Positions 43,988 to 54,479 of a DNA stretch of 64,000 nt are shown here, in pieces (position 1 is the first letter of the stretch; the number at the start of each line of letters is the position of its first letter). The stretch comes from Hanleya hanleyi. Taxonomy: Eukaryota; Mollusca; Polyplacophora; Lepidopleurida; Hanleyidae. Both the position numbers and the translations under genes were made by a program. Under the pieces are notes generated by a model. It was not told the origin of the DNA. It made no database searches and was given only the letters and a program-made list of their open reading frames with translations. The stretch is taken from contig JAVTVY010016113.1 of the NCBI GenBank assembly GCA_036873755.1, forward strand, positions 1 to 64,000, read 5' to 3'.

Positions 43988-45199
43988 CTATTCATTGACT
44001 GAATCCCCACATCGGCCATTCATGCTTACACAGAAAACACACAAGACAGGGGTTTTTTTTTGGTGAGATCTCATTTTTTTATTCAGTGAACAACAACAAC
44101 GTGAAAAAACTGAAGCCCAGAACAGGGGGCTTGTACATTGAAAGAACTGAAGCCCAGAACAGAGGGGGCTTGTACATTGAAAGAATTCAAGCCCAGAACG
44201 GGACTTGTACATTGAAATGATGGGGGCCCAGTCATATACGAGTACATCTCGGTCCTCGGCCTTGGGGTACTCGTCGAACATGTGGACGATCGTCTGCATG
44301 GAATGTCCCCGACATCGATGGTACAGGTAAAACAAGCAATATTGTCCGCACACACTACTGGTCAGGCTTTGCAACGTTTTGGTATTCCAACACCACGTCT
44401 CTGTGCCTTGATCCATGAAGTCTGTTAAATCGGAATGGAGGGGTGGTAGGCCGTACGGGTCAAAGTATTCGCCCAGCTCTTCTGTCAAGTACACGGTCAC
44501 CCAGTGTTGACCGGGTCGATCCATCGGATCTGTATTCAGGACGTAAGCAGCAGGATACACACGGTCTAATGGGAACACGTCTCGGGCGAACACTCCTTGA
44601 AAGACCATGCGTGTCAGATAGTTTCGGATGTAATTGTCCGTTCCGAAATTAGGTTGTAAAGGCCGTGCCGGTACCTGTTGGCCATCCACATGCAGAGCCA
44701 CGAAATTGATGTTGAACGCTTTTAGGTTGAACGGATTCCTCGAGAGAGCCCCATTATAACTGACGTTCTCCACACAGGCTAGGGTTAAACGCTTGAGCAA
44801 ATCCCCCAGGAACAGGTTTTCTTGATTGACATTCATATTGCCTTTAGGAACGGAAAAGACCTTGGTCTGTACTCGTCGAATCGGGTACTGGGCTGGTTTT
44901 TTCTCCAAGGCTCTGATGTGCCCCAACTGTACACCTGGGCTCGGTTTCACTTTGCGTACAAACAGACTTGCCTCTTGGATGACAATGTTATTCTCGGGGT
45001 CCTCACTCGGGGCCATCAAGGCAAACGCAGGCGTTGCGCGCACTAGTCGTATTTTGACAGGTACAGGTACTCCATTCAAGAGGTATCGGTCCTGCATGAA
45101 TAAGTCCGCATGCAGACGTCCCATCATATCGACCGATTGACTCTCTGCTGTGAAATCCACTCTCTCCGTGTAGCCGTCATTATCAGGACTCTCTTCCAT
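43988..45199 (-). pseudogene. Hexon-like capsid fragment fused to adenain-like protease by deletion (copy 1)
   Basis: A 403-codon minus-strand frame. Its first ~190 residues match the middle of the Polinton hexon-like capsid protein (the family often annotated F54H12.2-like): LVRATPAFALMAPS, GHIRALEKKPAQYPIRRV, NLFLGDLLKRLTLACVEN. It then jumps to a cysteine protease related to adenovirus protease and Ulp1: QHWVTVYL (His), EYFDPYG (Asp), then SSVCGQYCLFYLY (Cys). Compared with copy 2, about 330 bp are missing at the fusion point, removing the capsid C-terminus and the protease start. The tail runs through three ~38-bp GTACATTGAAAGAA repeats. Confidence 0.85.
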
Positions 45200-45421
45200 C
45201 TTGCCTGGGCTATCTCAGTAGGCTGTCAAATACGACTTTTTAGCGTCGCGCCCGTAGGATAACAGTGTTTCGATGTAGGCTCGGTACGGGTACGTGTTCG
45301 TCGAGGCGCTCGCCAGTTTATCACTGAGGGCTATGTCCACTTGCTGGAATAGCGAATGAAGCCAGAGATACACTGGACCCACGGGTGCATCTGCTTAGAG
45401 GACTGACCCATCTTTATTGGT
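45200..45421 (-). pseudogene. Hexon-like capsid, N-terminal fragment (copy 1)
   Basis: Continues the capsid gene towards its 5' end on the minus strand, in frame but separated from the rest by a TGA stop near 45214. The same TGA is present in copy 2. The fragment ends abruptly at the duplication junction at 45421/45422. Confidence 0.75.
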
Positions 45422-45885
45422 GTATGGTATACCAGGTGGCCAAGCTGAGGATGCTCCAGTTTTTATACGATTTCATGGGTGTGTATTTCGACCCATCCGA
45501 TTGGCAAGTCATGGAGATGGACACGGACTCTGCCTATATGGCCGCCTCTAATGCGGATTGGGAGTCACTCGTCAGACCTGAATTACGTGCGCAATATGAG
45601 GTGGAACGGAACCAGTGGCTACCTCGACGTGACCTTTACCAGTACGACAAGCGGACGCCGGGCCTCTTTAAGCTAGAGTGGAGTGGAGATGCCATGATCG
45701 CCCTGTCGTCCAAAACAAACTTCTGTTATGGTGGAGATGGAAACAACAAGTTTTGTTGCAAAGGCGTTAACCGGCGTGACCCGGTCATCGACAAAGCCCT
45801 CTACCTGGACGTGCTAAAAGCCAGCCCAGTGCGAGTGTCACTAACAGAGGATTCCGGGTCGTCGACCACCAGATGCGAACGTACA
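45422..45885 (+). pseudogene. PolB C-terminal fragment (copy 2), part 1
   Basis: Repeats PolB from about 42774 onward, including motif C (MDTDSAYM). It is close in sequence to copy 1 with scattered changes and a frameshift near 45820. It is split by a 3135-bp insertion; the remainder lies at 49021-49110. Confidence 0.88.
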
Positions 45886-46455
45886 CAACAGTACCCGAAG
45901 TGCTACCGCCCAGTCAGAGGAAAATCCTTTCTCAGGAAAAGGCCTTTGTCAGGACAGTGGCTCACTGCAGGGCTAATGACAGGACAATGAAGCTCTGCTG
46001 CTACCAGTGGAGTGAGCAGCCGAGTTGTAAATAAAGCTCTCCCACTGACTCAGACCATGGAGCCTACAAGTTATTATGAGACATTTGACAGACATTTTGT
46101 TCACCAACTTCTGATAATATATAAAACAACAACAAAAACTAATTGATTTGTATATATGGATTACTGAGCATGGCAAGTTAAACGTAAAGTTTAAATCAAT
46201 TTAACATTGGCTGAAGAGAACGTAAAGTTTAAATTAATTTAACATTGGCTGAAGAAATAACAAATTTATTGAATAATAAAAATAATCTAAAAAGCGTGTT
46301 CTAAATTATTTTTCAAACCCAGGGTTGATTGTCGACATTAAAATATATCCATGCAAATCCAGCATTTCAGGCAGATCTGTCTTGTATTGTAAGTTTAATT
46401 AAGAGATTGTGGTAATATGTATAATGCACACACAATGTTATAGATATAAAAAAAG

Positions 46456-46546
46456 GCAGACTGCGATGGAAACCTTTTTCATTGCCCGATATGCCCAGTG
46501 TCCAGAACCCATTTCTCGGGTACCAGAGGGACAGTTCAATTGAGAG
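46456..46546 (+). CDS. Nested transposon gene, finger exon
   Basis: An AG acceptor (46454-46455) and GTAAGA donor bound 91 bp encoding a CDGNLFHCPICP...TVQLR segment. The phase (one base left over) fits the next exon, which begins with two bases. An upstream exon with the start codon is likely but not identified. Confidence 0.55.
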
Positions 46547-46981
46547 GTAAGACTAGTAATGTTGTTTTCCCTAGTTTAGATGTGTGTATAAAGCTACATA
46601 TACTTTCCTGCTTTATAATCCTGTAAAACAACATCAGTATGCTTGAAATAACTCTTAGAATCACATGTCGTACCTGTGTGATTTCAAGGTCCTTTCTCAA
46701 TGCTCTGTTTTGAGTGTTGGCAACATCCCGTCTGATATTAAAAATACAAATAATCTAAAAAGCAATTTGATCTAGATTATTTGTCAAACCCAGGGACGAT
46801 TGTTAAAACTATACTCTAATGAACCTTAAAATTAAAAATATATACATTTAAATAAAATGCTTTCTCTTAGTGTTCTTATTATGCATACTTAATATTTATA
46901 ATTCTATCACATTTTTAATAATTTAATTTCCCTGGATGTTTATATCATATTTTGAAAATAATTATTTTTATTTTTATGTAG

Positions 46982-47828
46982 GCTACAAGATAACTGGATG
47001 CGCTCAATTATGTCCGGGATATAAAGAGGGAACTACACACTTTCATTGTCCTTTCTGTCCGAAGACAATTATCAAGAAGGTGCGTTTTCAACAACATCTT
47101 TCAACCTGTGGATCATTTACCAGCTCGCCCAACCCATTGATTTCGGACCTGTTGGATATACCACCTCCTTCCAATCCTCCATCCGACCCAGAATCCCAGC
47201 CTCAATCCGACCCAGAATCCCAGCCTCAATCCGACCCAGAATCCCAGCCTCAATACGACCCAGAATCCCAAGAGGGCAAGGTTTCCATCCTGAAAACCTT
47301 GGAAGATGTAGATGGGGAAGATGAGATGGAGCCGACTACTACCACCAGTTATCCCCCTGTCGGTGATGCATTAGACAAGAAGCTCCAAAGACCAAGCTTC
47401 AAAGAAACAATCGACAGCAAAACGGAGAAGAAAAGCAAAAGCCTTCAGTGATTGTCGAACGACAGAAGAAGATACTCTCTTGGCTGGTTGATGAACCCCT
47501 CATCAACCGCATCCTGGATGGCCTGCAGGTGGAAGAGACAGAGGTGGAGACCATGCCGGATGCCATTCCAAACCAGATTTTGGACTCCGCTGTTGACCTT
47601 GGGGAAGTTCGTGCATTCTTTACGGAGGATGCATGGACTGCCCTTGAGCACCTCTTACATGTGAAGGAGAGACAAGCCCGTTGGACTTGTCAAACCTGCA
47701 CTTGTTACATTGAGGATGGTCAAACCAGTGTTGTCTGTGAATGCTGCTTGGAATGGTATCATCAGCAGTGCTGTGGATATTCCAAAACCCCTCGAGTGCA
47801 AAAATACTTTTGTTCTTCTTGTAAATAA
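46982..47828 (+). pseudogene. Nested transposon gene: C2HC-type finger, DPESQPQS repeats and PHD finger, one frameshift
   Basis: After the TATGTAG acceptor the frame encodes a second FHCPFCP finger (CX2C...HX4C). It continues with four 24-bp repeats (DPESQPQS, about 47185-47275) and an acidic region, and meets a stop at 47451. A one-base shift in the A-rich run near 47430 opens the second frame, which continues to 47828. That frame ends in a PHD finger with Cys4-His-Cys3 ligands (CQTC, CECC, WYHQQC, CSSC). AATAAA follows at 47839. PHD fingers usually read histone H3 tails. The protein may target the element or regulate chromatin; that is inference. Confidence 0.72.
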
Positions 47829-49020
47829 TTTGATTTGAAATAAAGTGCTTTTATCCTCATTTAGTTAGCTACACATTATTATAAGTAGATTCAATTTGTT
47901 CTTTTCTTGTATTATTTCTGTGTTACCATGGAGTACCGTATATTTATTGAATGAAATACAAATGTGCTGTTAAAAATGATTATATGTATATGAATATGCT
48001 GATTGATTCTTTAGTTTTCTAATATTTGTATTATTAAAAACATTATTTTTATTTACAATAATGAAAGTGAACTATTGTCATGCATAGTGCTCCATATTTG
48101 TGCAATTTACAAAATATGTGCTGACCCGATTGACTTTTGAGAAACTTGTTTTTTTGTTTCTTGTAAAAACTAATATTAATAGAATGGGCAATATGCATAG
48201 ATGTATATAATGTAGTTGAATTAATTGATATTTCAATATTAATATCCAACATTAAATGCTTGACAGTTTATATTTTTATCACATAATTAGTTATGCATGA
48301 CAATAGTTCACTTTCAGTACCAGTATCTTAGTTAAAATTAAAAGCGCGGGGGGGGGGGTGAATAAAATCCTTTATTTTACTTTACTACTGTTTGTTTGTT
48401 CTTCTTTGTCAATGCTTGATAGTTTATATTTTTATCACACAATTCATTATTTAGTACCATTATCGTATTTAAAATTAAGGGGGTGGGGGGATAACTTTTA
48501 TTCTACTTTACTACTGTTTGTTTGTTCTTCTTTAAAAAAAAATGAATAAATAAAAAATAAAATATAAAAAAAAATAATGATTTTTTTATAATGATTTAGG
48601 TACCTTGTATTTGGTAAAATTTAAGGCTGGGAATAAAATAATTTATATTGTCTTTACTCCTTGTTTTCTTGTTTGCAAACATGACCTGAGGAAGCAGTGA
48701 AATAGCTTTAATATTTTCTGATTGTAAATTGTTCTGAAAATACCCCCCGGAGATCAGAAGAGTAAACTTTAGTAATTCATGGCCGGAGTTGAGGAATGGT
48801 TGATTAGGTAGATCTTCTCTTCCAGTCCACTGCACAGCTTGTGGTGGCCTCAGCTAAGCACTAGACAATGCGCCCAATGTCGTTCCACTTCACTGAGCAG
48901 AGCACTGTCTGCCTGCTGCTTGGCTGTGTTAGCCAATGCTATAACATACTGTCCTGAGAACGGCCTGTCCTGAGAACGGCCTTGTCCTGAGAACGGGCGG
49001 TAGCACTTCGGCCCCTAATC

Positions 49021-49110
49021 AACGTACATCCAGAAACGAGATGCATTCACATTTTTCTACCCGAAATGCAAAGTCCTTTCCGATGGAGCCAGTACGACGT
49101 ACCCTGACTT
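49021..49110 (+). pseudogene. PolB C-terminal fragment (copy 2), part 2
   Basis: Resumes PolB exactly at the 8-bp duplication and runs to the stop (TYIQKRDAFTFFYPK...). The intergenic region of copy 1 follows (49110-49790). Confidence 0.85.
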
Positions 49111-49974
49111 GTGAATACTACATATATTATCTTTGACGGTATACCCGGACTTGTGAATTCTAACGGACATACATATTTGGACTCGAAATTACTCTCTATA
49201 TACATTGCACCATGAATTTGTTCGTGAACTCCATTCTTTTGAATTAGTACTCTATATACGGCAGTTCGATGACTTGTGAACTATACTCCACTGTGACTTC
49301 TCTCTACATACGTGTCCACCTTAATTCTTGTTTGCACCAGTTTCACGTTCTTATATACTTGTATATACATTCTTGTCCACTTGCGCGTCCACGTTAATAC
49401 ATATTCGAACTTCACTTGGGTTTTTATGAAGTTTTTTATTGAACAACAACACCACGAGGGAAACATTCGTACTAACCACGTTCCGGGCAGGTTATATCAA
49501 GGTCTTAACGCCTATGTTGGTTTTCTGGGTATTGATGGGTTACATTTGACCCCGAGCACAGGAGAGTTCTATTTTTTCCTTAGACCTTAGAAATATGGAA
49601 TGCATGTACTAGAACATCCGGGACCTTTTCAACATCCGGGGTTTACCACTGGATTTTCCCCGGCTCGCCCCGGCCCGTCCTGCCCCGGCCACAGCGCGCG
49701 CGGGTTATCCGGCAGAACGCGGCATTACCGGAAGTGCGCGGGCGAATTTCGGATTATACTAGGCCACTGATTGGCTATTCATTGACTGAATCACCACATC
49801 GGGCATTCATGCTTACACAGAAAACACACAAGATAGGGTTTTTTTTTGGGTGAGATCTCTTTTTTTTTATTCAGTGAACAACAACCACGTGAAAAAACTG
49901 AAGCCCAGAACAGGGGGCTTGTACATTGAAAGAACTGAAGCCCAGAACAGAGGGGGCTTGTACATTGAAAGAAT

Positions 49975-50448
49975 TCAAGCCCAGAACGGGACTTGTACAT
50001 TGAAATGAAGGGCGGCCCAGTCATATACGAGTACATCTCGGTCCTCGGCATTGGGGTACTCGTCAAACATGTGGACAATCGTCTGCATGGAATGTCCCCG
50101 ACATCGATGGTACAGGTAAAACAAGCAATATTGTCCGCACACACTACTGGTCAGGCCTTGCAACGTTTTGGTATTCCAACACCACGTCTCTGTGCCTTGA
50201 TCCATGAAGTCTGTTAAATCGGAATGGAGGGGTGGTAGGCCATACGGGTCAAAGTATTCGCCCTGCTCTTCTGTCAAGTACACGGTCACCCAGTGTTGAT
50301 CGGGTCGATCTATCGGATCTGAATTCAGGACGTAAGCAGCAGGATACACACGGTCTAATGGGAACACGTCTCGGGCGAACACTCCTTGAAAGACCATGCG
50401 TGTCCCTGGATCATTCTCCAGCACGGTGCGTATCCGGTCTGTATCCAT
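49975..50448 (-). CDS. Adenain-like cysteine protease (copy 2)
   Basis: This is the complete-looking protease of E6, about 157 residues from the ATG at 50448. That ATG lies one base from the stop of the capsid gene, as in compact virus genomes. Catalytic residues are in the adenovirus-protease order: His in QHWVTVYL, Asp in EYFDPYG, Gln in TKTLQGLTSS and Cys in SSVCGQYC. The family matures capsid proteins in virions. No internal stop is visible. Because the neighbouring capsid and polymerase are broken, it is probably not expressed in a working context. Confidence 0.82.
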   Translation of the reverse strand: MDTDRIRTVLENDPGTRMVFQGVFARDVFPLDRVYPAAYVLNSDPIDRPDQHWVTVYLTEEQGEYFDPYGLPPLHSDLTDFMDQGTETWCWNTKTLQGLTSSVCGQYCLFYLYHRCRGHSMQTIVHMFDEYPNAEDRDVLVYDWAALHFNVQVPFWA

Positions 50449-50449
50449 G

Positions 50450-51694
50450 TTAGGTGGCAAAGTCACACAGGACGTTACGGCTTTTATCGATTTGAATAAT
50501 GTTGTCAAACTCAGCGTAGCAAATCACATTGATGGTTTTCGGTAAAGGTGTCTCGAAATGCAGTTCCAAGCGTAAGTTGCCTTTCTTGACGAGACTCAGT
50601 TGATGATCGTTGTCTAAGGTGGGAGTCAGATCGAAACAGAACAAGGTGTACCCTTTGTCGAAATCGTCTCGACCTGATCATATTTCCCTCGTCTTGGTTG
50701 ATTTGGCCAGTTGCTGTGAAGAGGTTCAGATAGCTCCGGATGTAATTGTCCGTTCCGAAATTAGGTTGTAAAGGCCGTGCCGGTACCTGTTGGCCATCCA
50801 CATGCAGGGCCACGAAATTGATGTTGAAAGCTTTTAGGTTGAACGGATTCCTCGAGAGAGCCCCATTATAACTGACGTTCTCCACACAGGCTAGGGTTAA
50901 ACGCTTGAGCAAGTCCCCCAGGAATTGGTTTTCTTGATTGACAATCATATTGCCTTTAGGAACGGAAAAGACCTTGGTCTGTACTCGCCGAATCGGGTTC
51001 TGGGCTGGTTTTTTCTCCAAGGCTCTGATGTGCCCCAACTGTACACCTGGGCTCGGTTTCACTTTGCGTACAAACAGACTTGCCTCTTGGATGACAATGT
51101 GATACTCGAGGTCCTCACTCGGGGCCATCAAGGCAAACGCAGGCGTTGCGCGGTATTGGTCCTGCATGGATAAGTCCGCATGCAGACGTCCCATCATATC
51201 GACCGATTGACTCTCTACTGTGAAATTCACTCTCTCCGTGTAGCCGTCATTATCAGGACTCGCTTCCATCTTGCCTGGGCTATCTCAGTAGGCTGTCAAA
51301 TACGACTTTTTAGCGTCACGTATAACAGTGTTTCGATGTAGGCTCGGTACGGGTACGTGTTCGTCGAGGCGCTCGCCAGTTTATCACTGAGGGCTATATC
51401 CACTTGCTGGAATAGCGAATGAAGCCAGAGATTCACTGGACCCACGGGTGCATCTGCTTTGAGGATTGACCCATCTTTATTGGTGATTTTAGCTTTCACA
51501 TATATGTACGTATGGGCTAAATCCAGGTAGGTCGTATCTGCGTTGGTGATGGTGCATTCAATGGGGCCTGTGGCTGTAATGCTGGAAAGGGGCAGATGTT
51601 CCACCCATTGACCTTCTTCGGCACTGGTCTGAGTAGGTGGGACGGTCCATAAATCAAATTCACTGTTGGCAGAAGGACACGACTTAAAACATGA
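50450..51694 (-). pseudogene. Hexon-like major capsid protein (copy 2), broken
   Basis: Read on the minus strand, the N-terminal part (SEFDLWTVPPTQTS, then SITATGPIECTI...YIYVKAKI) extends to about 51296. It ends in a ~10-bp deletion and the TGA shared with copy 1. The middle (to about 50670) matches copy 1. The last part (FDLTPTLDNDHQL, then VICYAEFDNIIQIDKSRNVL) is in another frame and stops at 50450. This is the double-jelly-roll capsid family of Polintons and adintoviruses, which would form the trimeric capsomers. Three lesions prevent translation of a full protein. Confidence 0.85.
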
Positions 51695-52521
51695 CGACTG
51701 GGATTTCCTGCTGCTGCTCCCGGGTTTAATACTTCTCCCAGCCCTTGGGCGCTAATCGTCGTGATGGTCGCGGTGACTTGGATCTTGGTGGTTGCAGGGG
51801 GTGGCGTGGTAACAGGGGGGGAAAGTAGGTGCCCGCCGTGGTGGTGTTTTGGGGGTGACTCCGGTTCCCACTCATGGTGTGGTGAGAGTCGTGGTGCACG
51901 ACTGGGCGATGGCATCCAGGCCCAGCGCTCTGGGTTCCCCACCAATTCCTGTGGTACATGCATGTCTTTCAAGCCTTGAGCGAAGACCTCCCATCCTCGA
52001 GGATTCGTGTGCGACCTGCGTTGACGCATCAGGTCATTCACTAAATCCGTCATGTGGGTACCGGGGACCACCTGATTCTGTACCAATAGTTCACCTTTAT
52101 CATTCCAAGTCATGTTAGGATTCTGTTTCATTCGTTGTAATACCAGGCCAGCTTGTTTCTTGAACGATGCAGGTACACTCTTCAGGACTTCCACTTCGAC
52201 CCACTGTGGGGCTGTGGGTGGTACCCCTGGTAATGGCGGCTGTTGGAGCGGTGCTGAGGTCGGTGGTGTGTCTCGTGGTGGTGGTGGTGGTGCTGGGGTA
52301 GAGAGGGTTTTGTATTGGACCATGAACGTCATGTACCGCTGAAGCGTCTCATTGTACTGTTGTACTTTCTCACTGTCGCTTAACCTCGGTCGTTGTAAGA
52401 TCTGACGCATCTCTTCATCGAGGGTGTTTATCGTCTTCACCGTAGAAGGTACGGGGTACGGTGATTGGAGGTTTTGAAGGAACCGAGGTTCGACGAGGAC
52501 CATTTTTTTCGTGTGGTTCAT
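51517..52521 (-). pseudogene. Polinton structural-region protein of unknown role
   Basis: A minus-strand frame of 334 codons begins MNHTKKMVLVEPRFLQNL, continues with LDEEMRQIL and SDSEKVQQYNETLQRYM, and has a Pro-rich linker. A conserved section follows (PASFKKQAGLVLQRMKQNP, TDLVNDLMRQRR, GWEVFAQGLKDM). The part beyond about 51960 is Pro/Thr-rich and enters hexon DNA. An alternative frame there ends in GWEKY at 51726, so a frameshift is likely. I have seen such ORFs beside hexon-like genes in invertebrate genomes but know no function. Its ATG overlaps the previous gene's stop (ATGA). Confidence 0.65.
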
Positions 52522-52868
52522 TGTCGGCCGAAGAGTCCACCCAATACTGGACCCAACACGGAAGCGGCCAACGGTGCTAAGATGGCCCCGAAAAAGCCGT
52601 CTTTCTGTAACACCTTTTTCTTTTGTGTTTAAGAGACTCGCTTCTGGACTAGGGTTCGCAGACCTGTCTTATGCTTGGCCAACTTCGCCTTCTGAGCCGG
52701 AGTCAGTGGTACGTTGCCTTTTAAGATATTGAGTCCAATCTCACACAGACAGCACACGAGAGCGTGGTCTGCACCGCGTACAATGATTCGGACCAACTCG
52801 GGTGGGGCCGTCTTCAATACACGGAGCGTCGGGGCGTGCTTCCGTACTCGCGCAGACATCATGTACAA
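52518..52868 (-). pseudogene. Small basic virion-type protein with glycine-rich hydrophobic tail, frameshifted
   Basis: The minus-strand frame from 52868 encodes a ~79-residue basic protein (RKHAPTLRVLKTAPPELVR, then ILKGNVPLTPAQKAKLAKHK). A one-base shift near 52628 separates it from a tail that reads KVLQKDGFFGAILAPLAAS and VLGPVLGGLFGRQ, then stops at 52518. A basic part plus a Gly-rich hydrophobic C-terminus resembles small core or membrane-active precursor proteins of adenovirus-like viruses. I recognise the linkage with hexon genes but not a proven role. Confidence 0.6.
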
Positions 52869-52899
52869 CTAATGCTAGAACCCACAACCCTGCCAAGGT

Positions 52900-53460
52900 G
52901 CGCATGTGTATATTTGAGCGACTGAGGGACTATCCCTGGTCCGAATGCGTCCTGTTGGGTGTCTTCTTGTAGCCATCGGGGTGTAGACCACGACTTGAGG
53001 GATGTCCACGTCATCTATGACGACATCGGTGACGTCATCGATAGGAGTAGTAGCCAAAGTGGGCATTTTGGGAGTGTGAAGGAAGGTGTTTTGGGGTAGA
53101 GATGGACCATCCGGTGGGGTATCAGTGTGAAGCTCTCGTGGGGTAGTCAGAATGATTATTGCAAGTCGTGTCAATCTGCGCATGCGCAGTTGGATGTAGT
53201 AAGTAAAATGGTCATTTTGGGGGTGTGTGAAAGTGTGTTTGAGTGATTGAAGGACCATCCTTAGTTCGAATGCGTCGTGTGAGGTGTCATTGTGAAGTAT
53301 TCGGTGTGTAGACCACGACCTAAGGGATGTCTACGTCATCTGTGACGTCATTGGTAACGTCACCAGTAGGAGTAGTAGACAAATGGGCATTTTGGGGACG
53401 TGAAGGAAGGTGTTTTGGGCAGAAATGGACCATCCGTGATCCAAATGGCCTGTGAGGCGT
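52900..53460 (-). repeat. ~150-bp repeat array, reverse (E6, inner)
   Basis: Units with GATGTCCACGTCATC, GACGTCATCGATAGGAGTAG, GGGTATCAGTGTGAAGCTC and TGCGCATGCGCAGTTGG. It mirrors 54480-55195 across the family B gene. Confidence 0.75.
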
Positions 53461-53494
53461 GCCCAACCCCCGTTTTAACGCACTAACGATGGTG

Positions 53495-53665
53495 AGTGAG
53501 CGTGTGCTTGCGCGCGTGTGCGCATGTGTTTGATCGCGCGTGTGTGTGTGTTTGCGTGTGTTCCTGTGTGTGTGGGTGATGCCGGCGCACCAGGTGTGTT
53601 TGTGCGTGTGTGTGTGTGTGTGTGTGTATTCGCGCGTGTGTGTGCGTGTGTGTGTGTGTGTATGA
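53495..53665. repeat. GT-rich microsatellite
   Basis: GTGTGCGTGTGT repeats with CGCG interruptions, directly before the family B promoter. Confidence 0.85.
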
Positions 53666-53738
53666 GCTCAGAGCTCTCGGAGCAGGTTTCAGCCAGATTG
53701 AACCGGTTGTGCTAAAAATAGATCACCAGCTAGCGTGC

Positions 53739-53745
53739 TATAAAA
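53739..53745 (+). promoter_or_regulatory. TATA box of family B copy 5
   Basis: TATAAAA 53 bp before the ATG at 53792. The spacing matches the family A gene in E1. Confidence 0.65.
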
Positions 53746-53791
53746 GAGAAGCGGCCTGGCCGTTTCGTCAGACACTCTGTCAGCCACATAG

Positions 53792-54430
53792 ATGTTCACT
53801 TGTACTACGTGTTCGAAATGATTCACTCGTCTGCACGACTTGCGCCGTCATGAGGCTACCAAGCACGACGGTACCGCCCAGTATAGCTGTACGATATGTA
53901 CACAGTCCTTTCTGCGCCCGGATCACTCACGTGCACGCCATGAAGTACCCAAACATACAAGCGAAGAGTGTGGTCAAATGTTCCTATCGATCTCTCACCC
54001 GAAGATCATCTAGTGGGTGACATCTACCGGTGTCATTGGTCCATGATCCGGCACTGTTTCCACCGTCATCGCCCTATATTGGACTTGTACAACTTGACTG
54101 ACTGACCTCGCCCATCTACGCAGATACGTGGAAGCCATCTTCAACGACCAACCTACGGCCTTCAAATTATATGTAGCTCTTATGCCATAAGATGACGGGT
54201 CAATTGCGCTATTTCTATCCCAGTGCGAACAAGAAGGTGTACGGCCATCTTTTCATCATCACCAATCGTGCGTCCCTGTAGACGGCCCTGGCCCAACCGG
54301 AGACATTGAATGGCTTGGAATGGGCCTATGAACAGCGCCCCAACACCAAATGGCAGGTGGAAATGACGACCAATGTCACCTTTTTCGTGGCCAAATATAG
54401 GCGCCAACGACGGCATCTGATCAATGCTTA
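53792..54430 (+). pseudogene. Family B gene copy 5 (E6), with original start codon
   Basis: This is the only family B copy that keeps its ATG, which opens directly into finger 1 (MFTCTTCSK). A TGA interrupts finger 1 after its second Cys. Fingers 2 (YSCTICTQSFLR...) and part of 3 (EECGQMF) follow in the same frame. The spacer is deleted. The conserved domain is readable from about 54010 (HWSMIRHCFHRHRPILDLY, QLRYFYPSANKKVY, LEWAYEQRPNTKW...TNVTFFVAK) in several frames with stops. Position in E6 shows that family B belongs to capsid-bearing Polintons. Confidence 0.75.
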
Positions 54431-54479
54431 AGTATAGGTCGACTTACGCTTCAGATATTGCACTGGACTTCTGTCGTTG

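Larger units (their letters stand above)
45886..49020. mobile_element. Nested 3.1-kb DNA transposon with PHD-finger gene
   Basis: Inserted in PolB copy 2 with a perfect 8-bp target duplication, AACGTACA (45878-45885 and 49021-49028). Near both ends is the inverted sequence CCGAAGTGCTACCGCCC, at 8-10 bp from the borders. Further in, CTCAGGACA motifs occur three times on the right and in decayed form on the left. An 8-bp duplication is typical of hAT and P superfamilies, but no transposase is recognisable. The only gene is a spliced zinc-finger/PHD protein (46456-47828). The rest is AT-rich, with a duplicated segment at about 46190-46250 and a repeat at 48260-48540. Confidence 0.85.
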
